Below are positions 26,289 through 33,472 of a DNA stretch of 64,000 bases, piece after piece (within the stretch, counting starts at the first letter, position 1; every line of letters starts with the position of its first letter). The stretch spans positions 1-64,000 of the forward strand of contig CAZARD010000006.1 in the NCBI GenBank assembly GCA_964487505.1, written 5' to 3'. Both the position numbers and the translations under genes were made by a program. This DNA comes from JAFDVJ01 sp964487505. GTDB lineage: Bacteria; Acidobacteriota; Blastocatellia; Pyrinomonadales; Pyrinomonadaceae. The notes under the pieces are model-generated. The model saw only the letters and a program-made list of their open reading frames with translations, ran no database searches and was not told where the DNA came from.

Positions 26289-27827
26289 CTAATCGAGTGC
26301 GAGTAGGTCTTGCCGGACTTTTTCTTCGGCTTCTTTTTCGAACATCAGCCTGAAAAGGTCGTCCGAAAAGTCAGCCGTCCGCCATTTCTCCGAGACGATC
26401 AACTCGGCCCGCTTCTGACCAAGCAGGAAGTTGCGCTCGTCGTCCGGCAAGGATCGGAGAAGCTCGTAGCCGCGCTGTTGGCGGGCTTCCTGTAGTCGCT
26501 CTACCTCGGCCCTTCGAGCGTCCTCGCGGCGGGCTTCTTCCTCTCGCTTGAGCCGCGCCTGTTCGAGCGTGAAACTGCTCACGCCCCGGTCAACATAGTT
26601 AGCAACCGCTCCAAACGTGGCGATGGCAAAACGGGTCTTTTCGGCTTCGGACTTAGCGAAATCGACGATATATCGGGAAAGCTCCTCGCCGTGGCTGGCA
26701 ATCATCCAATCGGCCAGATCGCGGTGCTTCTGGGCGGGCTGAGTCGTAAGCGTCTCGGTTCCAAAAAAGACCGTGTGAAAATAGGCCAAAAGCTCAACCC
26801 CCTTTCGGCTCCCGGTCGGAATGGCCGGATTTGGCTCTGTGGTGCCCTGTGCGACCGGATTCTCTGAGAGACGCGGTTCGGCCTGACTCTCAGTGAAGCG
26901 GGGCTCTGGGGTACCATTTTTGACCCGTGCGCGGCCTCGCCGAATGACGAGCTTATAGTCCTTCTGATCGGCAGTTCGTTCGAGCGTCGCAGACTGGATC
27001 ACGAAACCGTTTGAAAGCTGCGCTCCCTCAAGCTCCGCAATGGCTGGTTTTAGCTGTTGCTTTCGTCCGCTGGGCTGATTGTATTTCCGACCTTCGAGTC
27101 CCATGTCGGCAAACAATTCCTTCGTCCGTCGTTCGTAGGTCGTGATGTCCTTCGACAGGATCCGGTCGAGTTGCGTGTATAGAATTTGCGCCGTTTCGCT
27201 CTTGAATTTCAGAACAACATCCAGCAAGACCGGCTTCGTATGATTCTGCTCAAGGTTGGCAATGATCGCGTCGTTGAGCTTGAAATACCCTTCTGCCCGT
27301 GTCACGTGGCCGTCGCGCTTTGCCGTGACGATCTTGAGATCGGTGATGATGTTGAAAAAGCCAAGTTCCTCTTGGGCCTTTCCCGTGCTGGCGTCGTGAT
27401 ACGAGTGTCGCCAGATGATCGTGTTCGCCCGAAGGCGGGTTAGCGAGTCGGTGATCGTTTCAATCGCACCCGTTCCCCATCGCTTGGCGAGAGACTTCGA
27501 AAGCCCGCGAAGCGAGAAGTAGACAATTCCCTCGCGACGTTCGTTCCGCTGGTGATGCTCGACCAGCGCGTAATACGTCCGCTGATCCTCAGTCGTTAAC
27601 GTGCCTTTCCTCGAAGCGGTGATCTCAACTTCGGCGGCGATCTTTTCGCCATTACCGGTAGTGATCTCTCGGGTAAGAACGCGAGGTCCCGGGTCGCGGT
27701 TGGATCGCGCCGGGAACCATATCGACCACTGCTCAAGATTTAGCTCGGAGCGAACACGGCGAGCCGGAACCGGCAGCTTAGTCTCGTCCGTTTCGGTCGT
27801 CGGTGCGGCAGGCGCCGTCTCGTGCAT
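26289..27827 (-). CDS. repA: Plasmid replication initiator protein A (RPA family)
   Basis: This 512-residue protein matches the RPA-type plasmid initiators. These have winged-helix DNA-binding domains in the N-terminal 300 residues, seen here as QRTYYALVEHHQRN, IVYFSLRGLSKSLAKRW and YFKLNDAIIANLEQN. A linker rich in Pro and Glu follows at about 305-345. The C-terminus has a long charged coiled-coil (residues ~425-470, LKREEEARREDARRAEVERL). It should bind the iterons at 28061-28247, about 230 bases upstream of its ATG. It implies that the integrated element can replicate as a circle. Confidence 0.85.
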   Translation of the reverse strand: MHETAPAAPTTETDETKLPVPARRVRSELNLEQWSIWFPARSNRDPGPRVLTREITTGNGEKIAAEVEITASRKGTLTTEDQRTYYALVEHHQRNERREGIVYFSLRGLSKSLAKRWGTGAIETITDSLTRLRANTIIWRHSYHDASTGKAQEELGFFNIITDLKIVTAKRDGHVTRAEGYFKLNDAIIANLEQNHTKPVLLDVVLKFKSETAQILYTQLDRILSKDITTYERRTKELFADMGLEGRKYNQPSGRKQQLKPAIAELEGAQLSNGFVIQSATLERTADQKDYKLVIRRGRARVKNGTPEPRFTESQAEPRLSENPVAQGTTEPNPAIPTGSRKGVELLAYFHTVFFGTETLTTQPAQKHRDLADWMIASHGEELSRYIVDFAKSEAEKTRFAIATFGAVANYVDRGVSSFTLEQARLKREEEARREDARRAEVERLQEARQQRGYELLRSLPDDERNFLLGQKRAELIVSEKWRTADFSDDLFRLMFEKEAEEKVRQDLLALD

Positions 27828-27953
27828 TGTGGGCGGAATGTTTGGATGACGCCGGAATCATAGCGCGGAACCCGCCATTCGTTCCATGCCCGCTCATCGG
27901 TCGTTCGGTAGTCGGCGGATCAACGACCGGAAAACTCACACTTCCCTCCGTGT

Positions 27954-28000
27954 GTTAGAGATGGTTAGAAAACCGTTAGAGATAGTTAGAAATACTTAGA
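27954..28000 (+). repeat. Five helically phased GTTAGA repeats
   Basis: Units starting at 27954, 27964, 27975, 27985 and 27995 read gttagag, gttagaa, gttagag, gttagaa and cttagag. Spacings are 10, 11, 10 and 10 bases, which is one DNA turn each. They lie between the repA start and the iteron array. They may be an auxiliary initiator site, a DnaA-like loading zone or a promoter-proximal operator. Confidence 0.7.
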
Positions 28001-28060
28001 GCGCTTGGAAGCGGTTAATCGTCCCCGCGAACGCTAGCTCGTTCGCAAATCCCATTACCG

Positions 28061-28247
28061 CAAGTGCACCTTATTTTCACCACAAGTGCACCATATTCTC
28101 ACCGCAAGTGCACCAAGCTTTTACCGCAAGTGCACCTAGTTTTCACCACAAGCGCACCAAGTTTACCGCAAGTGCACCAAGCCTTTACCGCAAGTGCACC
28201 TAGTTCACTTCAAGTGCACCAAGCCGGGATTTCACCACAAGTGCACC
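28061..28247 (+). repeat. Origin iterons: nine copies of caagtgcacc every ~22 bp
   Basis: The core caagtgcacc starts at 28061, 28083, 28105, 28127, 28149 (one change), 28169, 28191, 28211 and 28238. Spacing is 22 bases for most steps (two DNA turns), twice 20 and once 27. Each core is usually preceded by accg or acca. This is a classic iteron origin, placed between the divergent repA (leftward) and primase (rightward) genes. The open frame across it is a by-product of the repeats. Confidence 0.9.
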
Positions 28248-28332
28248 GCTGGACGGGGGACGGCTTGCCAAGTTGGGGGCGGCTGGTAGGCTCCGGTCAG
28301 ACGGAAATACTGACAACTGAGAGGTGATAGAG

Positions 28333-28869
28333 ATGGGGGATTATGTGGACTTCAAAGCGATCAAAGCAACGGTCTCCGTTGAGGAAGTCGCGGGCCGGTT
28401 TGGGGTGAGCCTCAAGCGTTCCAATGGTTCGCACGAGCGGGGTAAATGCCCGCTCCCGACACACCCGGCAGGGGACGATGCCAAGTCGTTCTCGATCAAT
28501 ACGGCGAAGCAAGTTTGGATATGCCATTCGACTGCATGTGCCAAAGGTCGCAGGGGCAAGAAGGGCGGGGACGTGATCGAAATGGTCGCCGTCATGGAAA
28601 GCTGTTCTCTCCGTGATGCTGGTTTGAAACTAGCGTCGTGGTACGGGGTGGAGGTTCAGGACGAACGATCCGAACCGGTAGGGGAGTCCGAACCGGTGAA
28701 GGGTATGGAACCGATCGGCTCGTCGCGTTTCGGGGTCTACGAACCGCTCGGCTTGTGGATCGAATCACGCCTTGAAACTGGATCGCTTTCGCGATTCGAG
28801 GAATCCACGTACCTGTGCGTCCTGGGCAAGATCGAGGAACTAGTTACGGGGGGAGGGGGTGAAGCATGA
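28333..28869 (+). CDS. CHC2 zinc-finger primase-like protein without catalytic domain
   Basis: This 178-residue protein has the N-terminal module of DnaG-type primases. It opens DFKAIKATVSVEEVAGRFGV and has a zinc site with KCPLPTH, then VWICHSTAC, then a GGDVIEMVAVMESCSLRDAG helix. The TOPRIM catalytic domain is absent; the second half is short and acidic. ATG 28333 is chosen because GAGAGGTG lies upstream; GTG 28324 is possible. It is transcribed away from repA across the origin and overlaps the next gene by ATGA. It may help priming by loading a host primase, or serve only as a DNA-binding protein. Confidence 0.8.
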   Translation: MGDYVDFKAIKATVSVEEVAGRFGVSLKRSNGSHERGKCPLPTHPAGDDAKSFSINTAKQVWICHSTACAKGRRGKKGGDVIEMVAVMESCSLRDAGLKLASWYGVEVQDERSEPVGESEPVKGMEPIGSSRFGVYEPLGLWIESRLETGSLSRFEESTYLCVLGKIEELVTGGGGEA

Positions 28870-29084
28870 TCGAGCTGGATGACGTTAGCGATGACCAACC
28901 GATCTGTATGAACATGGACGAGGGGCAACTCGTGTTTGCTCCTCGGTACTCACTGACCGAGGAAGAAAAGGAACGTTCCGATCTGCACATTGGCTCGTGC
29001 TTGGCGTGTCAGAACGATATGGACTTCGATCAGTTTTTCAGCCGTCTGCTCGAATCCACTTGGGAGACATATGCGGGCGCGTGA
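28866..29084 (+). CDS. Small acidic protein coupled to the primase-like gene
   Basis: This 72-residue acidic protein starts in an ATGA overlap with the primase-like gene, so it is surely translated with it. A Cys pair sits in SCLACQNDMDFDQFF. No family is recognised. Such acidic partners of replication proteins often act as regulators or DNA mimics, but nothing here proves it. Confidence 0.6.
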   Translation: MIELDDVSDDQPICMNMDEGQLVFAPRYSLTEEEKERSDLHIGSCLACQNDMDFDQFFSRLLESTWETYAGA

Positions 29085-29138
29085 AAGAAATAGCCGCTGT
29101 TGAGGCGGCTATTTTTAGTGCGGTCAGTAGGGGAATCC

Positions 29139-29160
29139 CGTGACCAATTCGTGACCAAAA
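29139..29160 (+). repeat. Element-end direct repeat, right copy
   Basis: Matches 6913-6934 at 20 of 22 positions in the same orientation. It lies about 115 bases inside attR. Confidence 0.5.
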
Positions 29161-29273
29161 GTCGGCTAGAAAAGAATATTTGTGAATAATTGAATCACCA
29201 TTTGCACGGCGTAAACTATTGATTTTGTTGGCCCGACCCAACTATTCCCTCATATTCCGTAAGCGTCTGCAAC

Positions 29274-29321
29274 GGATTCATAACCCCAAGGTCGGGAGTT
29301 CAAGTCTCCCCCCCGCCACCA
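29274..29321 (+). mobile_element. attR: orphan tRNA 3' half
   Basis: It begins with the same 14-base core as attL (ggattcataacccc) and runs to CCACCA. Its T stem is GGGAG/CTCCC, fully paired but different from the attL T stem (GAGTG/CACTC). Its acceptor strand (CCCCGCC) would need GGCGGGG and mismatches the GGCTGGG 5' half at 6789. It is a fragment, not a second tRNA gene, because no D arm precedes it. Confidence 0.8.
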
Positions 29322-29329
29322 ACAAATAC

Positions 29330-29363
29330 GGGCATATCACGACTATGTGATATGCCCTTTTTT
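29330..29363 (+). terminator. Strong intrinsic terminator after attR
   Basis: Stem gggcatatcac/gtgatatgccc (11 bp, perfect), six-base loop, then TTTTTT at 29358-29363. It follows the orphan tRNA half directly and was probably the terminator of the undisturbed tRNA gene before the element inserted. Confidence 0.85.
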
Positions 29364-29841
29364 CTTGCATACTCGGCTGATCACCCTTGTGGCCTTCGGC
29401 AATGTATGGGCGCCAACTCCCAGTCGCGGAGCGACGGCATACTTTAGCCGTGCGGCGTAAGCCCACGGAACAGGACGAAAACAGGAAGGGGAGTCGCGTG
29501 AGCGACGACAGAGCGATTTTGGATTCTCGATTCTCGATTTTCGATTTTGGATTGATCCGATCCGAACGAAACACGCGTTCACGCAACCGGCAAGAGTTGC
29601 GCGTTCACGAGTGAATGCGTAACTCCGGTAGGTTGACGAATCCACGCGATTTCTTGGATTGCATCGGAGACGCTCTCCGAGCCGGCCAAACGGAGCGTTA
29701 TCACGACTCCGGACAAGCGCTTACTGAACGCCCGGCTCCGCAGATCTTCACGCCACGCGAGCGCGGCGGGTTCGAAGTTCCTCGGTCTGACTTTCCGGAA
29801 GGCAGGTTGATAGAATTCCCAGTTGCGGGTAAATTACACCA
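29364..29841. other. Intergenic region with REP-like hairpins
   Basis: No gene is supported. It has gtcgc-gga-gcgac (near 29433) and gtcgc-gtga-gcgac (near 29493), a ttagccgtgcggcgtaag segment, and a run of 'gattctcgattttcgatttt' micro-repeats at about 29517-29550. These resemble the element at 1302-1444. The promoter of the peptidase gene at 29842 should be near the right end but is not obvious. Confidence 0.5.
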
Positions 29842-31161
29842 ATGAGAAAACTCCTGCCGCTGTTCTTCGTCTGCCTCATCCTGCTGACGTTCAAGCCCGC
29901 GATCGCCCAGACGCCGGAAGAGCTTGCGGAGATCTGGGATAAGAACCATATTTCCCGTCTTGAACCGTCGAATCTGCGGCACAAGGACGTCAAGGAGTAT
30001 CTTGGGAAGCTGAAAGCCCTCGGTGTCAAGGTCGAAGAGGTCGGGCGAAGTTTCGCCAACCGCGAGATCTACCAGATGGAATGGGGAACCGGGCCGTTTC
30101 GGGTCTTCATGTGGTCGCAGATGCACGGCGACGAGCCGACCGCGACCAGCGCATTGTTCGATATGTTCGCCTATCTTCAGCAGAACGGCGATCAGAAATG
30201 GGTCAAGAAGTTCTCCGAAGCATTCACGATCCGGGCGGTCCCGATGCTCAATCCGGACGGCGCCGAACTCTACCAACGGGCGAATCTGCAGGGCATCGAC
30301 ATCAACCGCGACGCGACGAATCTCAGAACGCCCGAAGGCCGCTTGCTCAAAAAACTCCGCGACGAATGGACACCGCATATCGGGTTCAATCTTCATAACC
30401 AGAACCCGCTGACCAGCGCCGGCCCGATCCCGAAACAGGCGGCGATGTCGCTTCTCGCCGTCCTCGGCAACGCCGAAGGCATTCCCAACGCCGGTTACGA
30501 GCGCAACAAACGAATCGCATCGACCGTCGTTGCTGCGCTCAACAAGTTCATTCGCGGACATATCGGACGTTGGAACGAGGAATACAACGGGCTCGCGTTC
30601 GGCGACAATTTCTCGGCCTGGGGCACGCCCGTAATCCTGATTGAAACCGGTGCCCTATATGGCAGGGACGAGATGTTCCTCGTCAAGATGAACTTTGTCG
30701 CCTTCATCACGGCGCTGCAAGCTATCGCCGACCGGACCGAAGAGCAAATGAGCCCGATCAATTACGACCTCTTGCCCGTCAACACGCCGGGCCGGCTTGT
30801 TTGGTGGATCTTCCGCAGCGCTACAATAATGAATCCGACAGACCAGGCGGTTCCCTTTTTGACCGATATCGGCGTCAACGAACGTCGCCGGCGCGCAGAG
30901 AATCCACCGGTCACGTTCGTCGCGAATATCGGCGGGTTGATCGGCATTTCGGGCTTCGAGGAGTTCGACGCCTCGCAGTTCTATGTCGCGCCCCGCATCG
31001 ACCGCATACGGGTCGGAGGCCCCGGCGAGCTTCTTTTCTACAAAAAGTCGCGCCAGATCGATTGGAAATCGCGGAATCTTCAGATCGATTTCCCTCCGGA
31101 CGCGATCTTCAGCCACGGAAAATGGATCGTCGGCGAGGGTGTCGTGCCGAAGAAGAAGTGA
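29842..31161 (+). CDS. Zinc carboxypeptidase, M14 family, exported
   Basis: This 439-residue protein has a signal peptide (residues 1-22, ending AIAQ). The M14 zinc site is visible: SQMHGDEPTATS near residue 95 (His and Glu ligands) and GFNLHNQ near 185 (third His). IETGAL near 270 provides the catalytic Glu. The last ~130 residues form an extra domain of unknown fold. M14 enzymes trim C-terminal residues from peptides. It is probably periplasmic or secreted. The reading frame ends 37 bases before an assembly gap. Confidence 0.88.
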   Translation: MRKLLPLFFVCLILLTFKPAIAQTPEELAEIWDKNHISRLEPSNLRHKDVKEYLGKLKALGVKVEEVGRSFANREIYQMEWGTGPFRVFMWSQMHGDEPTATSALFDMFAYLQQNGDQKWVKKFSEAFTIRAVPMLNPDGAELYQRANLQGIDINRDATNLRTPEGRLLKKLRDEWTPHIGFNLHNQNPLTSAGPIPKQAAMSLLAVLGNAEGIPNAGYERNKRIASTVVAALNKFIRGHIGRWNEEYNGLAFGDNFSAWGTPVILIETGALYGRDEMFLVKMNFVAFITALQAIADRTEEQMSPINYDLLPVNTPGRLVWWIFRSATIMNPTDQAVPFLTDIGVNERRRRAENPPVTFVANIGGLIGISGFEEFDASQFYVAPRIDRIRVGGPGELLFYKKSRQIDWKSRNLQIDFPPDAIFSHGKWIVGEGVVPKKK

Positions 31162-31198
31162 CTTTTTGCGTTTGCGCCCCGAACGGACGATAATCTGT

Positions 31199-31298
31199 NN
31201 NNNNNNNNNNNNNNNNNNNNNNNNNNNNNNNNNNNNNNNNNNNNNNNNNNNNNNNNNNNNNNNNNNNNNNNNNNNNNNNNNNNNNNNNNNNNNNNNNN
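31199..31298. other. Assembly gap (100 N) with duplicated flanks
   Basis: The 55 bases before the gap (31144-31198, from gtgccgaag to ataatctgt) are repeated exactly just after it (31299-31353). The two contigs therefore overlap and the gap is probably artificial, with no missing sequence. Confidence 0.9.
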
Positions 31299-31417
31299 GT
31301 GCCGAAGAAGAAGTGACTTTTTGCGTTTGCGCCCCGAACGGACGATAATCTGTGAACCGATAGATTTTTCTTTCGATCGGCTGCCCGAATGCGTCCGATC
31401 CAAAATCACAATCCGCT

Positions 31418-33085
31418 TTGCTTACATTGCTGAAGATCAGGAACGTCGCCTTGATCGACGAGCTCGAGATCGAGTTCGCCGATGGGTTGAATCTGCTCAC
31501 CGGCGAGACCGGATCGGGAAAATCAATCATCGTCGACAGTCTCGGAGCACTGACCGGCGAGCGCGTTTCGTCAGATCTCATCTTGGAAGGCGAGAGCGCG
31601 GCGCGGATCGAAGGCCTGTTCAGCGTTTCGGCGACCGAAAAACTAATCGCGGATTTCGAAGACGCCGGCCTCGAATTCGACCGCGAATTGATCGTCCGCC
31701 GCGAGCTTTCCCTGACCGGCAAGAACCGGATCTTCATCAATGACCAGCTGGTCACGCAGAGTTTTCTGAGACGGATCGGCGCGTCGCTGGTCGATATCCA
31801 CGGCCAGGGCGAGCAGGCGACGCTGTTCGATCCGTCAACGCATCTCGTGATGCTCGACGAATTCGCCGGAACGCAGGATCTGCGGTCCGAGGCCGGGCGA
31901 CGTTTCTCGCGCCTGCGAGAAGTGCGCCGCGAACTCGAAACGCTCCGCGGGGACGAAGCGCAGAAACTCCAGTTGCTCGATATCCTCCGGTTTCAAGTCG
32001 ATGAGATAGACGGCGCCAAGATCGCAGTCGGAGAGGACGAGTCGCTCGAGGAAGAAAGGCGCAAGCTGGTCAACATCGAGAAGCTGTCCGCGCTTTCGGA
32101 GGAATCGTATCTGCTTCTGTACGAAAACGAGGAATCGACCGTCGCAACGCTCGAAAAGGTCGTTCGGCGCATCGGCGAGTTGTCGCAGTACGACGGTCGT
32201 TTCGCCGAATACTCGGAAGGACTCGCGAGCGCGCAGGCGGTGCTCGAAGACCTCGCGTTCGCGGTTCGCGATTTTCGTGGCGGACTCGAATTCTCGCCGG
32301 CCCGGCTCGCGGAAATCGAGGACCGGTTAGCCGAGATCTCGCGACTGAAGCGAAAATACGGCGGGTCGGTCGAGAGCGTCCTTTCGCATCTCGAAGAATC
32401 ATCCGAACGGCTTCGCAACATCGAGACCGCGGAACTCAGGGAAACGGAACTGCGTCGCGAACTTGCCTACGCAAGGTCGGAATACGTCAAGACAGCGACA
32501 GATCTGAGCCGGTCGCGACGCGATGCCGCGTTGAAACTCTCGAAAGAGATCGAGAAGAATCTGCGTGCCGTTTCGCTTGAAAAAGCTCGCTTCGAGGTCC
32601 GGGTTCACGGCGATGCCGACGACGACGGCGCATTTGCGGCAAGCGGTTTTGACAGCGTCGAGTTCTATTTCTCGGCCAATCCCGGCGAAAGCGTCAAACC
32701 GATCGCGAAGGTCGCGTCCGGCGGCGAACTTTCGCGCCTGATGCTGATCTTGAACACCACAACGAAGCTCTCGGACGATTCGAAGACGATGGTCTTTGAC
32801 GAGATCGATACCGGTATCGGCGGACGTGTTGCGGAGGCCGTCGGCCTCAAGCTGAAACAACTGGCGTCAACGCAGCAGGTCTTGTGCGTGACGCATCAGC
32901 CTCAGGTCGCAGCGCTCGCCGACCATCACTTCGTTGTCAGCAAATCTTCGAAAGGCGATCGGACGCGCGTCACGATCAGCGAACTGGACGATCCGGCGCG
33001 CGTCGAGGAGATCGCCCGAATGCTCGCCGGAGAGACGATCACGGAATCGGCCCGCCGACACGCCCGGGAATTGTTGTGGAGGTAG
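31418..33085 (+). CDS. recN: DNA repair protein RecN
   Basis: This 555-residue SMC-like ATPase has the N-terminal IRNVALIDELEIEFADGL with Walker A GETGSGKS. A long coiled-coil fills the middle. The C-terminal half carries the ABC signature SGGELSRLML and Walker B TMVFDEIDTGIGG, then VTHQPQVAA. It works in double-strand break repair. The start is TTG at 31418, or TTG at 31427; no ATG fits the conserved beginning. A putative overlap of contigs lies just upstream, so the 5' leader should be read with care. Confidence 0.95.
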   Translation: MLTLLKIRNVALIDELEIEFADGLNLLTGETGSGKSIIVDSLGALTGERVSSDLILEGESAARIEGLFSVSATEKLIADFEDAGLEFDRELIVRRELSLTGKNRIFINDQLVTQSFLRRIGASLVDIHGQGEQATLFDPSTHLVMLDEFAGTQDLRSEAGRRFSRLREVRRELETLRGDEAQKLQLLDILRFQVDEIDGAKIAVGEDESLEEERRKLVNIEKLSALSEESYLLLYENEESTVATLEKVVRRIGELSQYDGRFAEYSEGLASAQAVLEDLAFAVRDFRGGLEFSPARLAEIEDRLAEISRLKRKYGGSVESVLSHLEESSERLRNIETAELRETELRRELAYARSEYVKTATDLSRSRRDAALKLSKEIEKNLRAVSLEKARFEVRVHGDADDDGAFAASGFDSVEFYFSANPGESVKPIAKVASGGELSRLMLILNTTTKLSDDSKTMVFDEIDTGIGGRVAEAVGLKLKQLASTQQVLCVTHQPQVAALADHHFVVSKSSKGDRTRVTISELDDPARVEEIARMLAGETITESARRHARELLWR

Positions 33086-33260
33086 ACGGTAGACGGTAGA
33101 CGGTAGACGGTAGACGGTAGANNNNNNNNNNNNNNNNNNNNNNNNNNNNNNNNNNNNNNNNNNNNNNNNNNNNNNNNNNNNNNNNNNNNNNNNNNNNNNN
33201 NNNNNNNNNNNNNNNNNNNNNGGTAGACGGTAGACGGTAGACGGTAGACGGTAGACGGTA
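33086..33260. repeat. Tandem 7-base repeat (gtagacg)n around an assembly gap
   Basis: Exact gtagacg copies fill 33086-33121 and 33222-33260, on both sides of a 100-N gap (33122-33221). The array starts at the recN stop codon. The true copy number is unknown because the assembler broke here. Degenerate copies of the same unit lie near 5695-5725 and 58795-58853. Confidence 0.85.
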
Positions 33261-33304
33261 GAAAAGACTGGCTGAGATCCGGAGATTTGGCAAGCGACCT
33301 AAGA

Positions 33305-33470
33305 TCCCAGACCTGGAATCTGGAATCCTGGAATCATGGAATCCTCGGATCCCAGACTGGAATCTGGAATCTTGGAATCCTGGAGCCCTCGGATCCCAGA
33401 CCTGGAATCTGGAATCCTGGAATCCTCGAATCCCCGACCTGGAATCCGGAATCGCCGATCCTGGAATTTG
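33305..33470. repeat. Degenerate tandem repeats of 'tggaatc'
   Basis: Units such as tggaatctggaatcc, cctggaatc and cccagac recur about a dozen times. A reading frame runs through them into the asparaginase gene but is repeat-derived. The sequence is non-coding. Similar 'attccaagattcc' runs lie at 54200-54290. Confidence 0.75.
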
Positions 33471-33472
33471 AA

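Larger units (their letters stand above)
6818..29287. mobile_element. Integrative element of about 22.5 kb in a tRNA gene, with heavy-metal resistance cargo
   Basis: The limits come from the duplicated tRNA 3' half at 6817-6865 and 29274-29321. The integrase gene lies just inside the left limit and points at the tRNA. Inside are plasmid-type replication genes (RPA initiator, iterons, CHC2 primase), two TraD/HerA-type ATPases, a Replic_Relax protein, a resolvase and a czc-type metal operon. Flanking genes outside are ordinary chromosomal genes. I see no VirB4, VirB6 or other channel genes and no recognisable relaxase with a histidine triad. Confidence 0.85.

Noticed and set aside
28061..28247. 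CRISPR array
   Set aside because: The repeat core is only 10-14 bases with 8-12 bases between copies, no long unique spacers, and no cas genes. An origin iteron array explains it.
28064..28327. An 87-codon reading frame across the iteron array
   Set aside because: The translation is only the repeated iteron (SAP/HLVFTTS-like units); no start site or family fits.
29274..29321. A second tRNA-Met gene
   Set aside because: Only the 3' half is present; no acceptor 5' strand or D arm precedes it.
33086..33260. CRISPR or coding repeat
   Set aside because: Uninterrupted 7-base tandem units without spacers, in a non-coding gap.
33287..33472. N-terminal extension of 62 codons on the asparaginase
   Set aside because: It translates degenerate tggaatc repeats. 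Family members start at the MSKIL position.
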